Below are positions 1-8,552 of a stretch of DNA of 64,000 nucleotides, piece after piece (position 1 is the first letter of the stretch; every line of letters starts with the position of its first letter). Source of the DNA: JAVBLD01 sp031553705 (GTDB lineage: Bacteria > Bacteroidota > Bacteroidia > Bacteroidales > Marinifilaceae). The position numbers and the translations under genes were made by a program. The stretch is from the NCBI GenBank assembly GCA_031553705.1, contig JAVBLD010000016.1, positions 1-64,000 on the forward strand, read 5' to 3'. Under the pieces are notes generated by a model that saw only the letters and a list, made by a program, of their open reading frames with translations, searched no databases and was not told where the DNA came from.

Positions 1-137
1 AGATCTTCGAGTACATAGAAATCTGGTATAATAAAATCAGACGCCACAAAGCTCTGAATAATATGACAATAGATGAATTCTGGAAACTAAATGCAAAAAG
101 TGCTTAACTATTTGTGCGGATTTAGTTAGGAATTCCA
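1..137 (+). mobile_element. Right end of an IS3-family insertion sequence
   Basis: After the transposase stop there are about 30 bases before a CA dinucleotide at 136-137. IS3-family elements usually end in CA, so the element's right boundary is placed near 137. The other inverted repeat and the target duplication are outside the window, so the boundary is an inference. The insertion sits just past the 3' end of def and does not break it. Confidence 0.5.
3..107 (+). CDS. IS3-family transposase (OrfB), C-terminal end only
   Basis: Partial gene entering from the left edge. The last 34 codons read in frame from base 3 and stop with TAA at 105-107. The peptide has the typical end of an IS3-family DDE transposase: a YNxxRxHxxL motif (WYNKIRRHKAL) followed by MTIDEFW, equivalent to the usual T-P-x-E-F. 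The catalytic D, D and E residues lie outside the window, so whether the transposase is intact cannot be judged. It runs toward the convergent def gene, whose stop lies only 45 bases further on. Confidence 0.8.
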   Translation: MFEYIEIWYNKIRRHKALNNMTIDEFWKLNAKSA

Positions 138-152
138 GTATAACTCCTGTTT

Positions 153-713
153 TTACTTTATCCTGGGTAGTATGACCCGGTAACAAGTGGAAAACTTGCC
201 GAGGCTGATATTGTTCAGTTTATTTTTCAAAAGCCGTTTTTTAAGGCCTGAGAGATGGTCGGTGAAGATAATACCTTCCAGATGATCATATTCATGCTGA
301 ATAATCCATGCTTTTATGCCTTCAAATTCTTCTTCGTGTTGTACACCTTGTTCATCGGTATAAGCGATCCGAATTTTATCTTTCCGGGTAACGTCTTCGT
401 GGATACCGGGGACGCTCAGGCAACCTTCAATACGGTTGACATCGGCTCCGGAACGTTCCAATATATGCGCGTTGATAAAGGCTTTACGAAAATCTTTACA
501 AGTCGGGTCTAATTCTTCAAAGCCACTGCCGTCCACTACAAAAATCCGTATGTTTTTTCCTACCTGTGGAGCAGCCAGCCCTACTCCATCGGCCTCATCC
601 ATTGTCTGCCACAGATCGGTTAAGAATTTCTCCAGTTCCGGAAAGTCGGGTGTGACGTCTTCGGATACTTTCCGTAGAAGCGGGTGTCCATATATTAATA
701 TTGGTAAAAGCAT
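153..713 (-). CDS. def: Peptide deformylase
   Basis: Removes the formyl group from the N-terminal methionine of new proteins; cytosolic metalloenzyme. All three family motifs are present: GVGLAAPQ at residues 43-50, EGCLS at 96-100 (metal-binding Cys98) and HEYDH at 140-144 (two metal-binding His and the catalytic Glu). The length of 186 aa is normal for the family, and the start MLLPILIYG matches the usual short N-terminus. It is the last gene of a minus-strand group divIC-ruvX-def, 55 bases after ruvX. Its 3' end faces the IS3-type element. Confidence 0.96.
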   Translation of the reverse strand: MLLPILIYGHPLLRKVSEDVTPDFPELEKFLTDLWQTMDEADGVGLAAPQVGKNIRIFVVDGSGFEELDPTCKDFRKAFINAHILERSGADVNRIEGCLSVPGIHEDVTRKDKIRIAYTDEQGVQHEEEFEGIKAWIIQHEYDHLEGIIFTDHLSGLKKRLLKNKLNNISLGKFSTCYRVILPRIK

Positions 714-768
714 ATGTTATGATAGTTATGAGTTATGAGTGGAAAAGCAGTCAGATATGGCATGTGTT

Positions 769-1197
769 TTATTCTTCAGGTTTGTTTCTTTTTAGTTCCA
801 TGTAAGAGGTTAGAATAATCGTCGCGCTGATGGTATCGATCAATGCTTTATCTTGCCTTGTTTTTTTCTTTGCTCCTCCTTCAATTAATGCCTTATGTGC
901 CAGGACGGAAGTAAAACGCTCGTCATGCATCTCAACCGGGATGCTTGGAAATTTCCGTTTTAAAGCAGTGAGAAAAGGCCTTATATATACCATACTTTCG
1001 GAGTCGGTATTGTCCATTTGTTTCGGATGGCCAACTACAAACAGGTCCACTTGTTCCGTCTCCAGATATTTGGATAAAAACGTATATATGTCATGCGTAG
1101 GAACGGTTTGTAAACCATTGGCAGTAATGCGGCAAGGATCGGTAACAGCGATACCTACCCGTTTTTTTCCGTAATCAATAGCAAGAATTCTTCCCAT
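769..1197 (-). CDS. ruvX: RuvX/YqgF-family putative pre-16S rRNA nuclease
   Basis: RNase H-fold nuclease of the YqgF/RuvX family, which matures the 5' end of 16S rRNA in bacteria where it was tested and was formerly annotated as a Holliday junction resolvase. The protein of 142 aa starts with the family signature LAIDYGKKRVGIAVTD, whose Asp is a catalytic metal ligand. VGHP near residue 55, DERFTS near 92 and KALID with a further acidic residue near 117 follow. The gene begins 5 bases after the divIC-like stop, so they are surely co-transcribed. Confidence 0.93.
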   Translation of the reverse strand: MGRILAIDYGKKRVGIAVTDPCRITANGLQTVPTHDIYTFLSKYLETEQVDLFVVGHPKQMDNTDSESMVYIRPFLTALKRKFPSIPVEMHDERFTSVLAHKALIEGGAKKKTRQDKALIDTISATIILTSYMELKRNKPEE

Positions 1198-1202
1198 CTC
1201 CT

Positions 1203-1514
1203 CTATTTGTCAACAATAACAAAGATATCTTCATTGGGTCGTTTCATCAGATATTGCTCACGGGCGAACTTTTCCAGATTATCCCGGCTGCCCACTAACT
1301 CTTCCATCTTGCGATTGTCCTCATCTATTTTTTGTTGATAATATTCTTTTTCTTTTTCCAGAACCCGGATCTTAGAACGCAATTGCATTTGGTCGATCAT
1401 GCTGTTGGAATCAAAAAATGCAATCCATAACAGGAAAATAAATCCTGTTACGGTGTATTTATTCATCCATTTACCAAAAGATGATTTCGCCTGATTTATA
1501 CGATCTTTTGTCAT
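1203..1514 (-). CDS. FtsB/DivIC-family septum formation protein
   Basis: Small single-pass membrane protein of 103 aa: one hydrophobic segment at about residues 23-35, then a charged coiled-coil (LEKEKEYYQQKIDEDNRK) ending in a NLEKFAREQYLMKRPNED motif. That tail, with REQYLMKRPNE, is the hallmark of bacteroidotal DivIC/FtsB proteins of the divisome. The listed start at 1514 lies only about 5 bases after a TACTTTTG promoter box, so either the mRNA is nearly leaderless or translation starts at the in-frame ATG at 1466 (MNKYTVTG), which keeps the membrane segment intact. Confidence 0.88.
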   Translation of the reverse strand: MTKDRINQAKSSFGKWMNKYTVTGFIFLLWIAFFDSNSMIDQMQLRSKIRVLEKEKEYYQQKIDEDNRKMEELVGSRDNLEKFAREQYLMKRPNEDIFVIVDK

Positions 1515-1518
1515 AATG

Positions 1519-1526
1519 CAAAAGTA
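1519..1526 (-). promoter_or_regulatory. Bacteroidales -7 promoter box for divIC-ruvX-def
   Basis: TACTTTTG on the minus strand fits the TAnnTTTG -7 consensus of the Bacteroidales primary sigma factor. It lies directly upstream of the divIC-like gene and would place the transcription start at or just inside the 1514 start codon. No clear -33 TTTG was found. Confidence 0.5.
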
Positions 1527-1629
1527 GGAAAAATGAATTAAAAAACAATGACTTTACATGTAAAATGGGATCAGGCGGATAGGTTAACCGGGAGATTAAA
1601 ATAGGATTTGTGATAATCACAAAAGATAC

Positions 1630-2661
1630 CTATTGATTTTTTGTTGCACGGTTATATTCCTTATACCACGCTGTAAATTGTTTTATACCGGTTTCCAACG
1701 GGGTACATGGACTATATCGGTAATCGTTTTTTAGCTTTGTTGTGTCTGCCCATGTCTGATAAACATCTCCCGGTTGCATATCGGTATATTCCTTTTGTGC
1801 CGGTTTTTCCAGATGCTTTTCCAGTAAACAGATAAAATCCATCAGGTTTACCGGTGTGCCGCAACCGATGTTGTAGATAACTGATGGGGCCTCTTTGGTG
1901 TCAGTATTGACAATTCCGGGATGCGCGACGATTTTTAGTATACCGTTGGTAATGTCATCGATATAGGTGAAATCGCGGGATAATTTGCCGTGATTGAATA
2001 TTTTTATCGGCGTATCGTGCAGGATGGCCTTTGCAAAAAGCATCGGTGCCATGTCCGGCCGGCCATAAGGACCATATACAGTGAAAAACCGTAATCCTAT
2101 CGTTTGTATTCCGTAAAGGTACGAATAGGTGAATGCCATTAATTCGTTGCTTTTTTTGGTAGCGGCGTACAAACTTACCGGATGATCTACCGGTTGTGTT
2201 TCGCGGGATGGAACATCCGGAGAGTTTCCGTAAACCGATGACGACGAAGCGTAAATTAACTTCGAACAGGAGTGTTTCCGGCAAAATTCCAACAGATTTA
2301 AGAAACCGACGACATTATTTTCAACGTATGTCTCGGGATGCGTCAGACTATATCGCACTCCTGCCTGCGCCGCTAAATTAATGATACAGTCGAAACGATA
2401 ATGCCGGAAGATGTCTTCCATTTCTGCTTTATCACATAGGTCAGCCTGCCGGAATCTGCAGTTGGGATACCGTTTGGAGACAATTTCTTTACCGTATACC
2501 ATATCGTAAATACCGCATTCATTTAACCGCATCTTTTTCAGATTGACATCATAATATGAATTAATAGAGTCTATTCCATAGATATCATAACCTTGCTCTG
2601 CCAGTAGTTTAAATAAATGAAAGCCAATAAATCCGGCATTTCCGGTAATTAGAATATGCAT
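1630..2661 (-). CDS. UDP-glucuronate 4-epimerase-like NAD-dependent epimerase
   Basis: Extended short-chain dehydrogenase of 343 aa. It has the NAD-binding glycine motif GNAGFIG at residues 7-13, the SSSSVYG strand carrying the catalytic Ser/Thr, and the YAATKKSNE active-site Tyr/Lys. The N-terminal pattern GIDSINSYYDVNLKKMRL is typical of UDP-glucuronate 4-epimerases (LpsL/CapI type), which make UDP-galacturonate for surface polysaccharides. UDP-glucose 4-epimerase or a related epimerase cannot be excluded by eye. The gene stands alone, downstream of a promoter-terminator unit at 2745-2832, so it may be expressed by readthrough of that terminator. Confidence 0.82.
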   Translation of the reverse strand: MHILITGNAGFIGFHLFKLLAEQGYDIYGIDSINSYYDVNLKKMRLNECGIYDMVYGKEIVSKRYPNCRFRQADLCDKAEMEDIFRHYRFDCIINLAAQAGVRYSLTHPETYVENNVVGFLNLLEFCRKHSCSKLIYASSSSVYGNSPDVPSRETQPVDHPVSLYAATKKSNELMAFTYSYLYGIQTIGLRFFTVYGPYGRPDMAPMLFAKAILHDTPIKIFNHGKLSRDFTYIDDITNGILKIVAHPGIVNTDTKEAPSVIYNIGCGTPVNLMDFICLLEKHLEKPAQKEYTDMQPGDVYQTWADTTKLKNDYRYSPCTPLETGIKQFTAWYKEYNRATKNQ

Positions 2662-2744
2662 TTTCTTGAAGTTAGTATTTACATATATAATCGTTTTATC
2701 AAGCTATATACGATATAGTCGAACAAAAATACAAAATTAAACGT

Positions 2745-2783
2745 AAAAAAAAGCAAGTTGCCGGAAGTTCTCCAACAACTTGC
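2745..2783 (-). terminator. Rho-independent terminator
   Basis: Perfect 8-bp stem GCAAGTTG (2753-2760) and CAACTTGC (2776-2783), followed on the minus strand by eight consecutive T (2752-2745). It lies upstream, not downstream, of the minus-strand epimerase gene. Confidence 0.75.
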
Positions 2784-2822
2784 CTTACTAACCCAAAACA
2801 TACTATGGAATTTATTATTCCA
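2745..2822 (-). ncRNA. Candidate small RNA or attenuated leader, about 75 nt
   Basis: On the minus strand a TATCTTTG box is followed within a few bases by a small hairpin (GGAAT...ATTCC, 2807-2821). About 75 bases later comes a strong terminator: an 8-bp GCAAGTTG/CAACTTGC stem and eight T residues. No annotated gene lies between promoter and terminator. The unit ends 84 bases before the epimerase start, so it is either a free small RNA or a leader that limits epimerase transcription. An open frame starting ATGTTTTGG crosses the terminator but looks incidental. Confidence 0.55.
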
Positions 2823-2824
2823 AA

Positions 2825-2832
2825 CAAAGATA
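2825..2832 (-). promoter_or_regulatory. Bacteroidales -7 promoter box for the small RNA/leader
   Basis: TATCTTTG on the minus strand is a full match to TAnnTTTG. It would start transcription near 2818-2822, exactly where the first hairpin begins. No good -33 TTTG was seen. Confidence 0.55.
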
Positions 2833-2885
2833 AAATTTTCGTTTTGTAATTTGAATTAAATATACTTAATTAGAATTAATAAGTA

Positions 2886-5090
2886 GTGTTGATAGAGATA
2901 AGAGATTTGGTGATCTGTATAATCATATCTTTCTTGCTTACGGGCTCATCGATATCAGCTGTTCCTATCCCGTCGGAGCCGGATGAACCTCTCAAAATTG
3001 GTCTTGTGCTTAGCGGAGGGGGAGCAAAAGGGTTTGCTCATGTGGGGGTTCTGAAGATAATAGACAGTTTGCATATTCCGATCGATTTTATTGTCGGAAC
3101 CAGTATGGGAAGTATCATTGGCGGATTATACGCTATGGGATATAGCGGCAATGAGATTGAAGCATTGATAAGAGAACAGGATTGGGGATATATTCTGACC
3201 GATAAGATTTCGCGAAAATATATCCCGTTATCGATACGTGATGAGTACGACCGTTATATTCTCTCGTTTCCGATCCGATCGAGGATAGGAACAATACTTC
3301 CTAAAGGTTTGATACAGGGACAAAATATAATTAATCTGTTTTGCCAGTTATCTTACAATCACTATGGCATAGATAAGATTGAGGAATTACCGGTGAAATT
3401 TGCTTGTATTGCTACCGATATTGTCAGCGGAAAAGAGGTGGTGATCGATTCGGGAAACATTGCCGAAGCGATGCGGGCCAGTATGAGTATTCCGTACGTT
3501 TTTACTCCGGTAGAATCGGGAGATCTGCTTTTGGTGGACGGAGGGATGCGGAATAATTTTCCGGCCGATGTTATTAAGAAAATGGGGGCGGATATTGTGA
3601 TTGGAGTGGATGTACAGCGCGGAATGAAGAATAAAAAGGAGGCAATCAGGAGCGGAAATGATATGATCGATCAGGCGATCTATTTTCTGGGTGAAGAAGC
3701 TTACGCCAGGAGTATAGGTTGTGTGGATATTTACATTAAACCTGATATAGAAAAATATGGAGTTATGGATTTTAATCAGTCCGATTCGTTGATTGTTAAA
3801 GGTTTAAATGCAGCTAGAAAAAATATCGGACAGCTGGCGGCATTACAGGAAAAAATGGGTAGAAGCCGACTTTTCGGATATTCGGAAGAATATCTGAAAA
3901 AACGATTTGTTATCCGGGAAGTGAAATTCTCCGGGCTGGACAGGACGCCTGCAGAACGGATGAAACGAAGAGTGACTTTCCGCTATCCCGGCTATGTAAG
4001 CTTGAAGAATATCCGGGAAACAGTTGATTGCATCTATGGTACGTTGGGATTTGAGACGGTTTACTACCGGTTGGAAGGACCGCAGCAGGATACCTTGAAT
4101 TTCATTGTAAAAGAGAAATTGATGAACACTTTTAATATAGGGTTTCACTATGATACCTGGGAGAATGCTTCATTGCTGTTGAACACGACCTTTGCGTCCG
4201 GCATGGCACGTAACGGTTCCCGCTTTTCATTTAATCTGAAACTTTCTCAATATCCGCGTTTTCTGGGTTCTTACCTTCTGGATAATGGGGCGAGACCCGG
4301 ATTAAGAATTGGAGCGGATGTAAGCCGGATACAATTTTATGATTACCACGCTGGCCGGAAAGAGAATAGTTTTACAACTGCTGTTGCTTATTTTAATGCT
4401 TCGGTGATGTCGATCATAAAGGATTCCTATACCGTAGGAATCGGCGCAGGCATGCAATATTATAATTGTGACGTAAATAGCCATATAAATCAGATTAAAC
4501 GTAGGGAAGAAGATATATTATGGAACTATTTTATATATGTCCGGGTGGATACCAGGGAAAAAGCAAATTATGCCCGAAGCGGTATAAAGATGACGGCTCA
4601 ATTTCAGAAGATCACAGATAACGGGCTCACGTTTAAAGATAACAATTCGTTGTATTCCGGTTATTTTGAGATAGTAAAACCATTAAACTACGGAAAGCTG
4701 ACACTTATTCCTCAGTTTTATATGTCCGGATTTTTAAGTGGTAAGGACGAAGTTCCTTTCGTTTCGCACGTTTCTGTGGGTGGCCCGGTGATAATTGACG
4801 ATGCTGTTCATCGTGTTCCTTTTATCGGTTTGCGCCCTTTTGAATTATTGAGAAGCGGTGCGATTGCTTTACGTTGTGATCTCCAATGGGAAATGTTCAG
4901 GCGTAACTATCTAATAGCTAAAGTAAATTTGCTCAAGACGGACGATTTTATCGATTGGAGAGGTTACCAGTGGGGAGTAGGGTTGGCCTACTCTTATGAA
5001 AGCGTGATCGGGCCTATGGAAACTATGGCCTATTGGTCGGAGATTAACCAACGGTTTGGTGGTTTTATCAGCGTCGGTTATCGATTTTAA
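2886..5090 (+). CDS. Patatin-like phospholipase with POTRA and outer-membrane barrel
   Basis: Protein of 734 aa with an N-terminal signal peptide. The patatin domain (about residues 33-230) has the oxyanion loop GGGAKG, the nucleophile elbow GTSMG and the catalytic DGG (VDGGMRNN). A POTRA-like segment (FVIREVKFSG, about 340-415) and a C-terminal BamA/Omp85-type barrel ending in FGGFISVGYRF follow. This is the RssA/PlpD-like layout in which a lipolytic domain is tied to an outer-membrane barrel. No ATG is available: an in-frame TAA lies at 2880-2882, so the start is GTG at 2886, or GTG at 2910, which would still leave a usable signal peptide. Confidence 0.9.
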   Translation: MLIEIRDLVICIIISFLLTGSSISAVPIPSEPDEPLKIGLVLSGGGAKGFAHVGVLKIIDSLHIPIDFIVGTSMGSIIGGLYAMGYSGNEIEALIREQDWGYILTDKISRKYIPLSIRDEYDRYILSFPIRSRIGTILPKGLIQGQNIINLFCQLSYNHYGIDKIEELPVKFACIATDIVSGKEVVIDSGNIAEAMRASMSIPYVFTPVESGDLLLVDGGMRNNFPADVIKKMGADIVIGVDVQRGMKNKKEAIRSGNDMIDQAIYFLGEEAYARSIGCVDIYIKPDIEKYGVMDFNQSDSLIVKGLNAARKNIGQLAALQEKMGRSRLFGYSEEYLKKRFVIREVKFSGLDRTPAERMKRRVTFRYPGYVSLKNIRETVDCIYGTLGFETVYYRLEGPQQDTLNFIVKEKLMNTFNIGFHYDTWENASLLLNTTFASGMARNGSRFSFNLKLSQYPRFLGSYLLDNGARPGLRIGADVSRIQFYDYHAGRKENSFTTAVAYFNASVMSIIKDSYTVGIGAGMQYYNCDVNSHINQIKRREEDILWNYFIYVRVDTREKANYARSGIKMTAQFQKITDNGLTFKDNNSLYSGYFEIVKPLNYGKLTLIPQFYMSGFLSGKDEVPFVSHVSVGGPVIIDDAVHRVPFIGLRPFELLRSGAIALRCDLQWEMFRRNYLIAKVNLLKTDDFIDWRGYQWGVGLAYSYESVIGPMETMAYWSEINQRFGGFISVGYRF

Positions 5091-5175
5091 ATCCTAATCA
5101 ACAATTAATAATTGAATTTTCCTGCTACCTGCCACCTGTCCCTATTTCTGTAATTAATAATACCACTCTGCATCT

Positions 5176-6459
5176 TTACTCTTGTACAAATATCTCCGGT
5201 TTTAGCATAACCGGTACGATCCGGTTGGCTAAGGCTGGATCATATGGAATAGCTATTTTAATATAATTGTCTGTAAAACCGCAAATGGAACCGTTTGCAT
5301 TACAGTCTTCAAACAGGACATTCCGGGTAGTACCATCGAAATTGTGATAAAAATCGCATAGTTTACGGCGAGAAATATCGAGCAGCACATTTACTCTCCG
5401 GCGTTTTTCTTCTGCGGGGACAGGAAATGGGATTTCAAGTGCTTTGGTTCCTTGTCTTTCGGAATAAGGAAATACATGAAGCTGAGAGATATCAAGGCTT
5501 TCGATAAATAGACGTGTATCTTCAAAGTAGGCTTCCGACTCGCCACGCATCCCGACAATGGTGTCCACACCGATAAAAGCATCCGGTCGTGCTGCTTTGA
5601 TATGTTCAATTTTTGCAGCGAAGAGTTCCCGGTTATATCGTCTTCTCATCAGTTCCAGTATTTCATTGCTACCGGATTGTAGCGGAATATGGAAGTGGGG
5701 CATAAATCGGTGTGACCCGGCCACAAATTCAATGATTTCGTCAGCCAGTAGGTTGGGCTCTATGGAAGAGATTCTGAATCGTTCAACCTCCTCAATTTGG
5801 TCCAATGTTCGGAGTAATTCGATAAATGTTTCTCCTGTTCCTCTGCCGAAATCTCCGGTATTTACTCCGGTCAAGACGATTTCTTTTACTCCTTTGGCCG
5901 CTATTTCCCGTACCGCTTTTATGACTTTCATCATCGAAGCACTCCGGCTTTTTCCACGTGCAAACGGAATGGTGCAGTAGGTGCAAAAATAATCACAACC
6001 ATCCTGTATTTTCAGAAAGCTACGGGTGCGATCACCGAAAGAGTACGCTAGATCAAAATCGGAAAGTTTGAAAATATCACATGAGCAGGAGGTTGGTTGC
6101 TTTTGTTCCTCGTAGTGTTTTAAATAATGTTCTACATTGAATTTATCTTTTGCTCCCAGTACCAGGCTTACTCCTTGGATTTCCATGATCTCTTTGGCCC
6201 GTAATTGGGCGTAACATCCGACTACTACCACGTATGCACCCGGATTACGGTGGACAATTTTACGGATAAGTTGCCGTCCTTTTTTTTCCGCTATATCCGT
6301 TACGCTGCATGTGTTAATAATGAAAATATCCGCTCCCTCTTTCTCGTCCACTGTTTTTGTCTTGGCCTCTTCAAGGCTTTGTTTGATTGTGGAGGTTTCC
6401 GAGAAATTTAGTTTGCATCCAAGTGTGATATAAGCCACCCGCTTCCCTTCAATGACCAT
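5176..6459 (-). CDS. mtaB: tRNA t6A37 methylthiotransferase MtaB
   Basis: Radical-SAM enzyme that adds a methylthio group to t6A at position 37 of tRNAs reading ANN codons. The 427-aa protein has the N-terminal MTTase domain with its three cluster cysteines (LGCKLN, INTCSV, VVGCYAQ). The radical-SAM motif CDYFCTYC follows near residues 155-162, and a C-terminal TRAM-like region closes the protein. The opening VAYITLGCKLN separates MtaB from MiaB and RimO. It is transcribed divergently from lpxB. The t6A substrate depends on TsaD, which is also encoded in this window. Confidence 0.93.
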   Translation of the reverse strand: MVIEGKRVAYITLGCKLNFSETSTIKQSLEEAKTKTVDEKEGADIFIINTCSVTDIAEKKGRQLIRKIVHRNPGAYVVVVGCYAQLRAKEIMEIQGVSLVLGAKDKFNVEHYLKHYEEQKQPTSCSCDIFKLSDFDLAYSFGDRTRSFLKIQDGCDYFCTYCTIPFARGKSRSASMMKVIKAVREIAAKGVKEIVLTGVNTGDFGRGTGETFIELLRTLDQIEEVERFRISSIEPNLLADEIIEFVAGSHRFMPHFHIPLQSGSNEILELMRRRYNRELFAAKIEHIKAARPDAFIGVDTIVGMRGESEAYFEDTRLFIESLDISQLHVFPYSERQGTKALEIPFPVPAEEKRRRVNVLLDISRRKLCDFYHNFDGTTRNVLFEDCNANGSICGFTDNYIKIAIPYDPALANRIVPVMLKPEIFVQE

Positions 6460-6550
6460 ATAATATCAATTTTTCCGCAAAAATAATGATTTTGACTCAT
6501 ATATTTTTCATCTCCTTGAGGTTTTAAAGGAAATACGGACAGATCGGATA

Positions 6551-6582
6551 TTTGGTGTTCAGAATCGAATGTCGTATATTTG
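6551..6582 (+). promoter_or_regulatory. Promoter of lpxB
   Basis: TTTG at 6551-6554 and TATATTTG at 6575-6582 are spaced by 20 bases, matching the Bacteroidales -33/-7 pattern. The expected transcript start is downstream of the first possible in-frame start of lpxB (6569), which supports the ATG at 6644 instead. Confidence 0.7.
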
Positions 6583-6643
6583 GACGATAAATGGAGTGTT
6601 TAAACAAAGTACGGTAAATTGCAGGCCAAAATCTAAAATTAGT

Positions 6644-7771
6644 ATGCGTTATTATATCATAGCGGGAGAGGCATCCGGGGATCTACATGCATCCAATCTG
6701 ATCAAAGAGCTAAGAAAACAGGACGATCAGGCGGTGGTCCGCGGTTGGGGAGGAGATCTGATGCAGGGTGCAGGATGTGAGATCGTGCGGCATTATAAGG
6801 ACACGGCGATCATGGGGTTTCTGACTGTACTGAAAAACCTTGGTAAGATAAAAGCGAATATAAAAGCTTGTTGCCAAGATATCGATGAATGGAAACCGGA
6901 CGTAGTGATCCTGGTGGATTATGCAGGATTTAACCTCCGTATTGCAAAATATGCCAAAGAGAAAGGTATCCGGGTGTTTTATTATATCTCTCCTAAAATA
7001 TGGGCATGGAACACCGGTCGTGTAAAAGAAATCAAGAAATATGTCGATCGGATGTATGTGATTTTTCCTTTTGAAGAGCAATTCTATAAACAGTTTGATT
7101 ATATTGTAAAATACGCCGGGAATCCTTTAGTTGATGCAATTAACGAGCAGCCGTTCAAGGAAGAGGCGTATAGCGATTTTATCGCTTACAATCGATTACC
7201 GGATAAGCCGATTATCGCTCTATTGGCCGGTAGCCGGAGTCAGGAATTAAAGCACGTTCTACCGAAAATGCTGTCCATGATAAAGTATTTTCCGGAATAC
7301 CAGTTTGTTATTGCCGGTGCACCTTCCATGTCTGATGCCGACTATGCTCCTTATGTGAAGGACCTGAGTGTGAAGATTATATATGGGCAGACCTATCGTT
7401 TGCTACATCAGGCTAAGGCGGCATTGGTCACTTCGGGTACCGCAACACTTGAAACAGCCATTCTCAGAACTCCCCAAGTTGTGTGCTATAGCGGCGAAGG
7501 AGGAGCTTTTTCTTATTTTATGTTTAAAACTTTCGTAAAAGTGAAATATATTTCGCTGGTAAACTTGATTATGGACGATGAGGTGGTAAAAGAACTGCTG
7601 ATGCAGAAGTTGAGTGTGAAAAACCTACGGACCGAACTGACAAAGATTGTATATAACGAACAGATAAGAACAAAAATGTTGAGGGATTATGATGAAATAA
7701 ATCGTCGTCTCGGACCTCCTCATGCCTCCGAACGTTTTGCAAAGATGATGATAGATGAGTTAAGGAGATGA
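6644..7771 (+). CDS. lpxB: Lipid-A-disaccharide synthase
   Basis: GT19 glycosyltransferase that joins lipid X and UDP-2,3-diacylglucosamine in lipid A synthesis at the inner membrane. The hallmark N-terminus YYIIAGEASGDLH, the central YYISPKIWAWNTGR and the C-terminal GTATLETA nucleotide-binding motif are all present. ATG at 6644 gives 375 aa, the usual family length. The reading frame stays open upstream to 6569, but that start would precede the mRNA start predicted from the promoter. A bidirectional hairpin at 7811-7837 closes the unit. Confidence 0.95.
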   Translation: MRYYIIAGEASGDLHASNLIKELRKQDDQAVVRGWGGDLMQGAGCEIVRHYKDTAIMGFLTVLKNLGKIKANIKACCQDIDEWKPDVVILVDYAGFNLRIAKYAKEKGIRVFYYISPKIWAWNTGRVKEIKKYVDRMYVIFPFEEQFYKQFDYIVKYAGNPLVDAINEQPFKEEAYSDFIAYNRLPDKPIIALLAGSRSQELKHVLPKMLSMIKYFPEYQFVIAGAPSMSDADYAPYVKDLSVKIIYGQTYRLLHQAKAALVTSGTATLETAILRTPQVVCYSGEGGAFSYFMFKTFVKVKYISLVNLIMDDEVVKELLMQKLSVKNLRTELTKIVYNEQIRTKMLRDYDEINRRLGPPHASERFAKMMIDELRR

Positions 7772-7810
7772 ATTAGAAACGGGATAGTTTAATTATTCTA
7801 AAACAAATGT

Positions 7811-7837
7811 GGGCGGCTGAAATATAATCAGCCGCCC
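7811..7837. terminator. Bidirectional hairpin between convergent genes
   Basis: Perfect 10-bp GC-rich stem GGGCGGCTGA / TCAGCCGCCC with a 7-base loop, between the 3' ends of lpxB and the barrel protein gene. There is no strong T tract on either side, so termination efficiency is uncertain. Confidence 0.6.
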
Positions 7838-7866
7838 GTGTGTGTTTGTAGAGTCGGAATACGAGA

Positions 7867-8466
7867 CTAGAAACTGTATGTCAGTCCGAATCCTAAAGAG
7901 TTACCGTTCAGGGTCAATCCGTACTCATTGTCTCCATCGTAATTAGCATAACCTAAATTACCGAATGTAGCATTGATTGCAAATCTGTTGGAAAGCTGAT
8001 AAGCTATACCGGGTTTAATACCAATACCGTATGCATTAGTCGACGAAGCATCGTGAGGATTTATGGTAGCGAAGAAAATACCTCCTTGCACATACAGACT
8101 AAGCTTTTCCATTTTGAAGGCATAATAACGAACATACGGGTTAACACCAAAAAAGCTTGTTCCGAATGCATCTCCGTTTTCAGGTTTTGTTCTTGAATAG
8201 TTATATCCAATATTTAAACCGACAGCCATTTTATCTGAAAGGAAATAACCTACTTCAGGAGCAATACCGTAAACAGAATTTCTGTCAGAGTCTTCAGTCT
8301 TATAGGAATAAAATCCGGTTACAAATCTATTAAAGAGGGGACCGTCAGTGAAATTGGGGCCTGATAAACTGATGCCTGATGTACCAATGTACCAGGAACC
8401 TTTTTGAGCAAATGAACTTCCGATAGCTAAAAACATTACTGCTGTAATTACTAATACTTTTTTCAT
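7867..8466 (-). CDS. Small outer-membrane beta-barrel protein
   Basis: Protein of 199 aa with a clear signal peptide (MKKVLVITAVMFLAIGSSFA, cleaved before QKGSW). Alternating amphipathic strands follow, and the C-terminus LGFGLTYSF ends in Phe as expected for BAM substrates. It belongs to the OmpW/OmpX-like 'outer membrane beta-barrel protein' group common in Bacteroidota; no substrate can be named. ATG at 8466 is preferred over an in-frame TTG at 8472. A single-gene unit with its own promoter. Confidence 0.85.
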   Translation of the reverse strand: MKKVLVITAVMFLAIGSSFAQKGSWYIGTSGISLSGPNFTDGPLFNRFVTGFYSYKTEDSDRNSVYGIAPEVGYFLSDKMAVGLNIGYNYSRTKPENGDAFGTSFFGVNPYVRYYAFKMEKLSLYVQGGIFFATINPHDASSTNAYGIGIKPGIAYQLSNRFAINATFGNLGYANYDGDNEYGLTLNGNSLGFGLTYSF

Positions 8467-8544
8467 AATCAAATTAAAAATGTGTTTTTGCCTACTCTAT
8501 CCATGCTTTTCGGCGACCGCATTTTTTATACGTTTAATCGGTCG

Positions 8545-8552
8545 CAAATGTA
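8545..8552 (-). promoter_or_regulatory. Bacteroidales -7 promoter box for the barrel protein
   Basis: TACATTTG on the minus strand matches TAnnTTTG and lies 79 bases upstream of the ATG at 8466. The rest of the gap up to 8741 is AT-rich and shows no further feature. Confidence 0.55.

Noticed and set aside
2196..2381. Plus-strand open frame inside the epimerase gene
   Set aside because: It overlaps the epimerase on the opposite strand and has no family-like motifs; a shadow frame.
2760..2830. 14-codon plus-strand frame (ATG at 2805)
   Set aside because: No promoter on that strand; better explained as the complement of the small-RNA unit.
5558..5980. Plus-strand open frame inside mtaB
   Set aside because: Serine/arginine-rich shadow of the mtaB coding strand.
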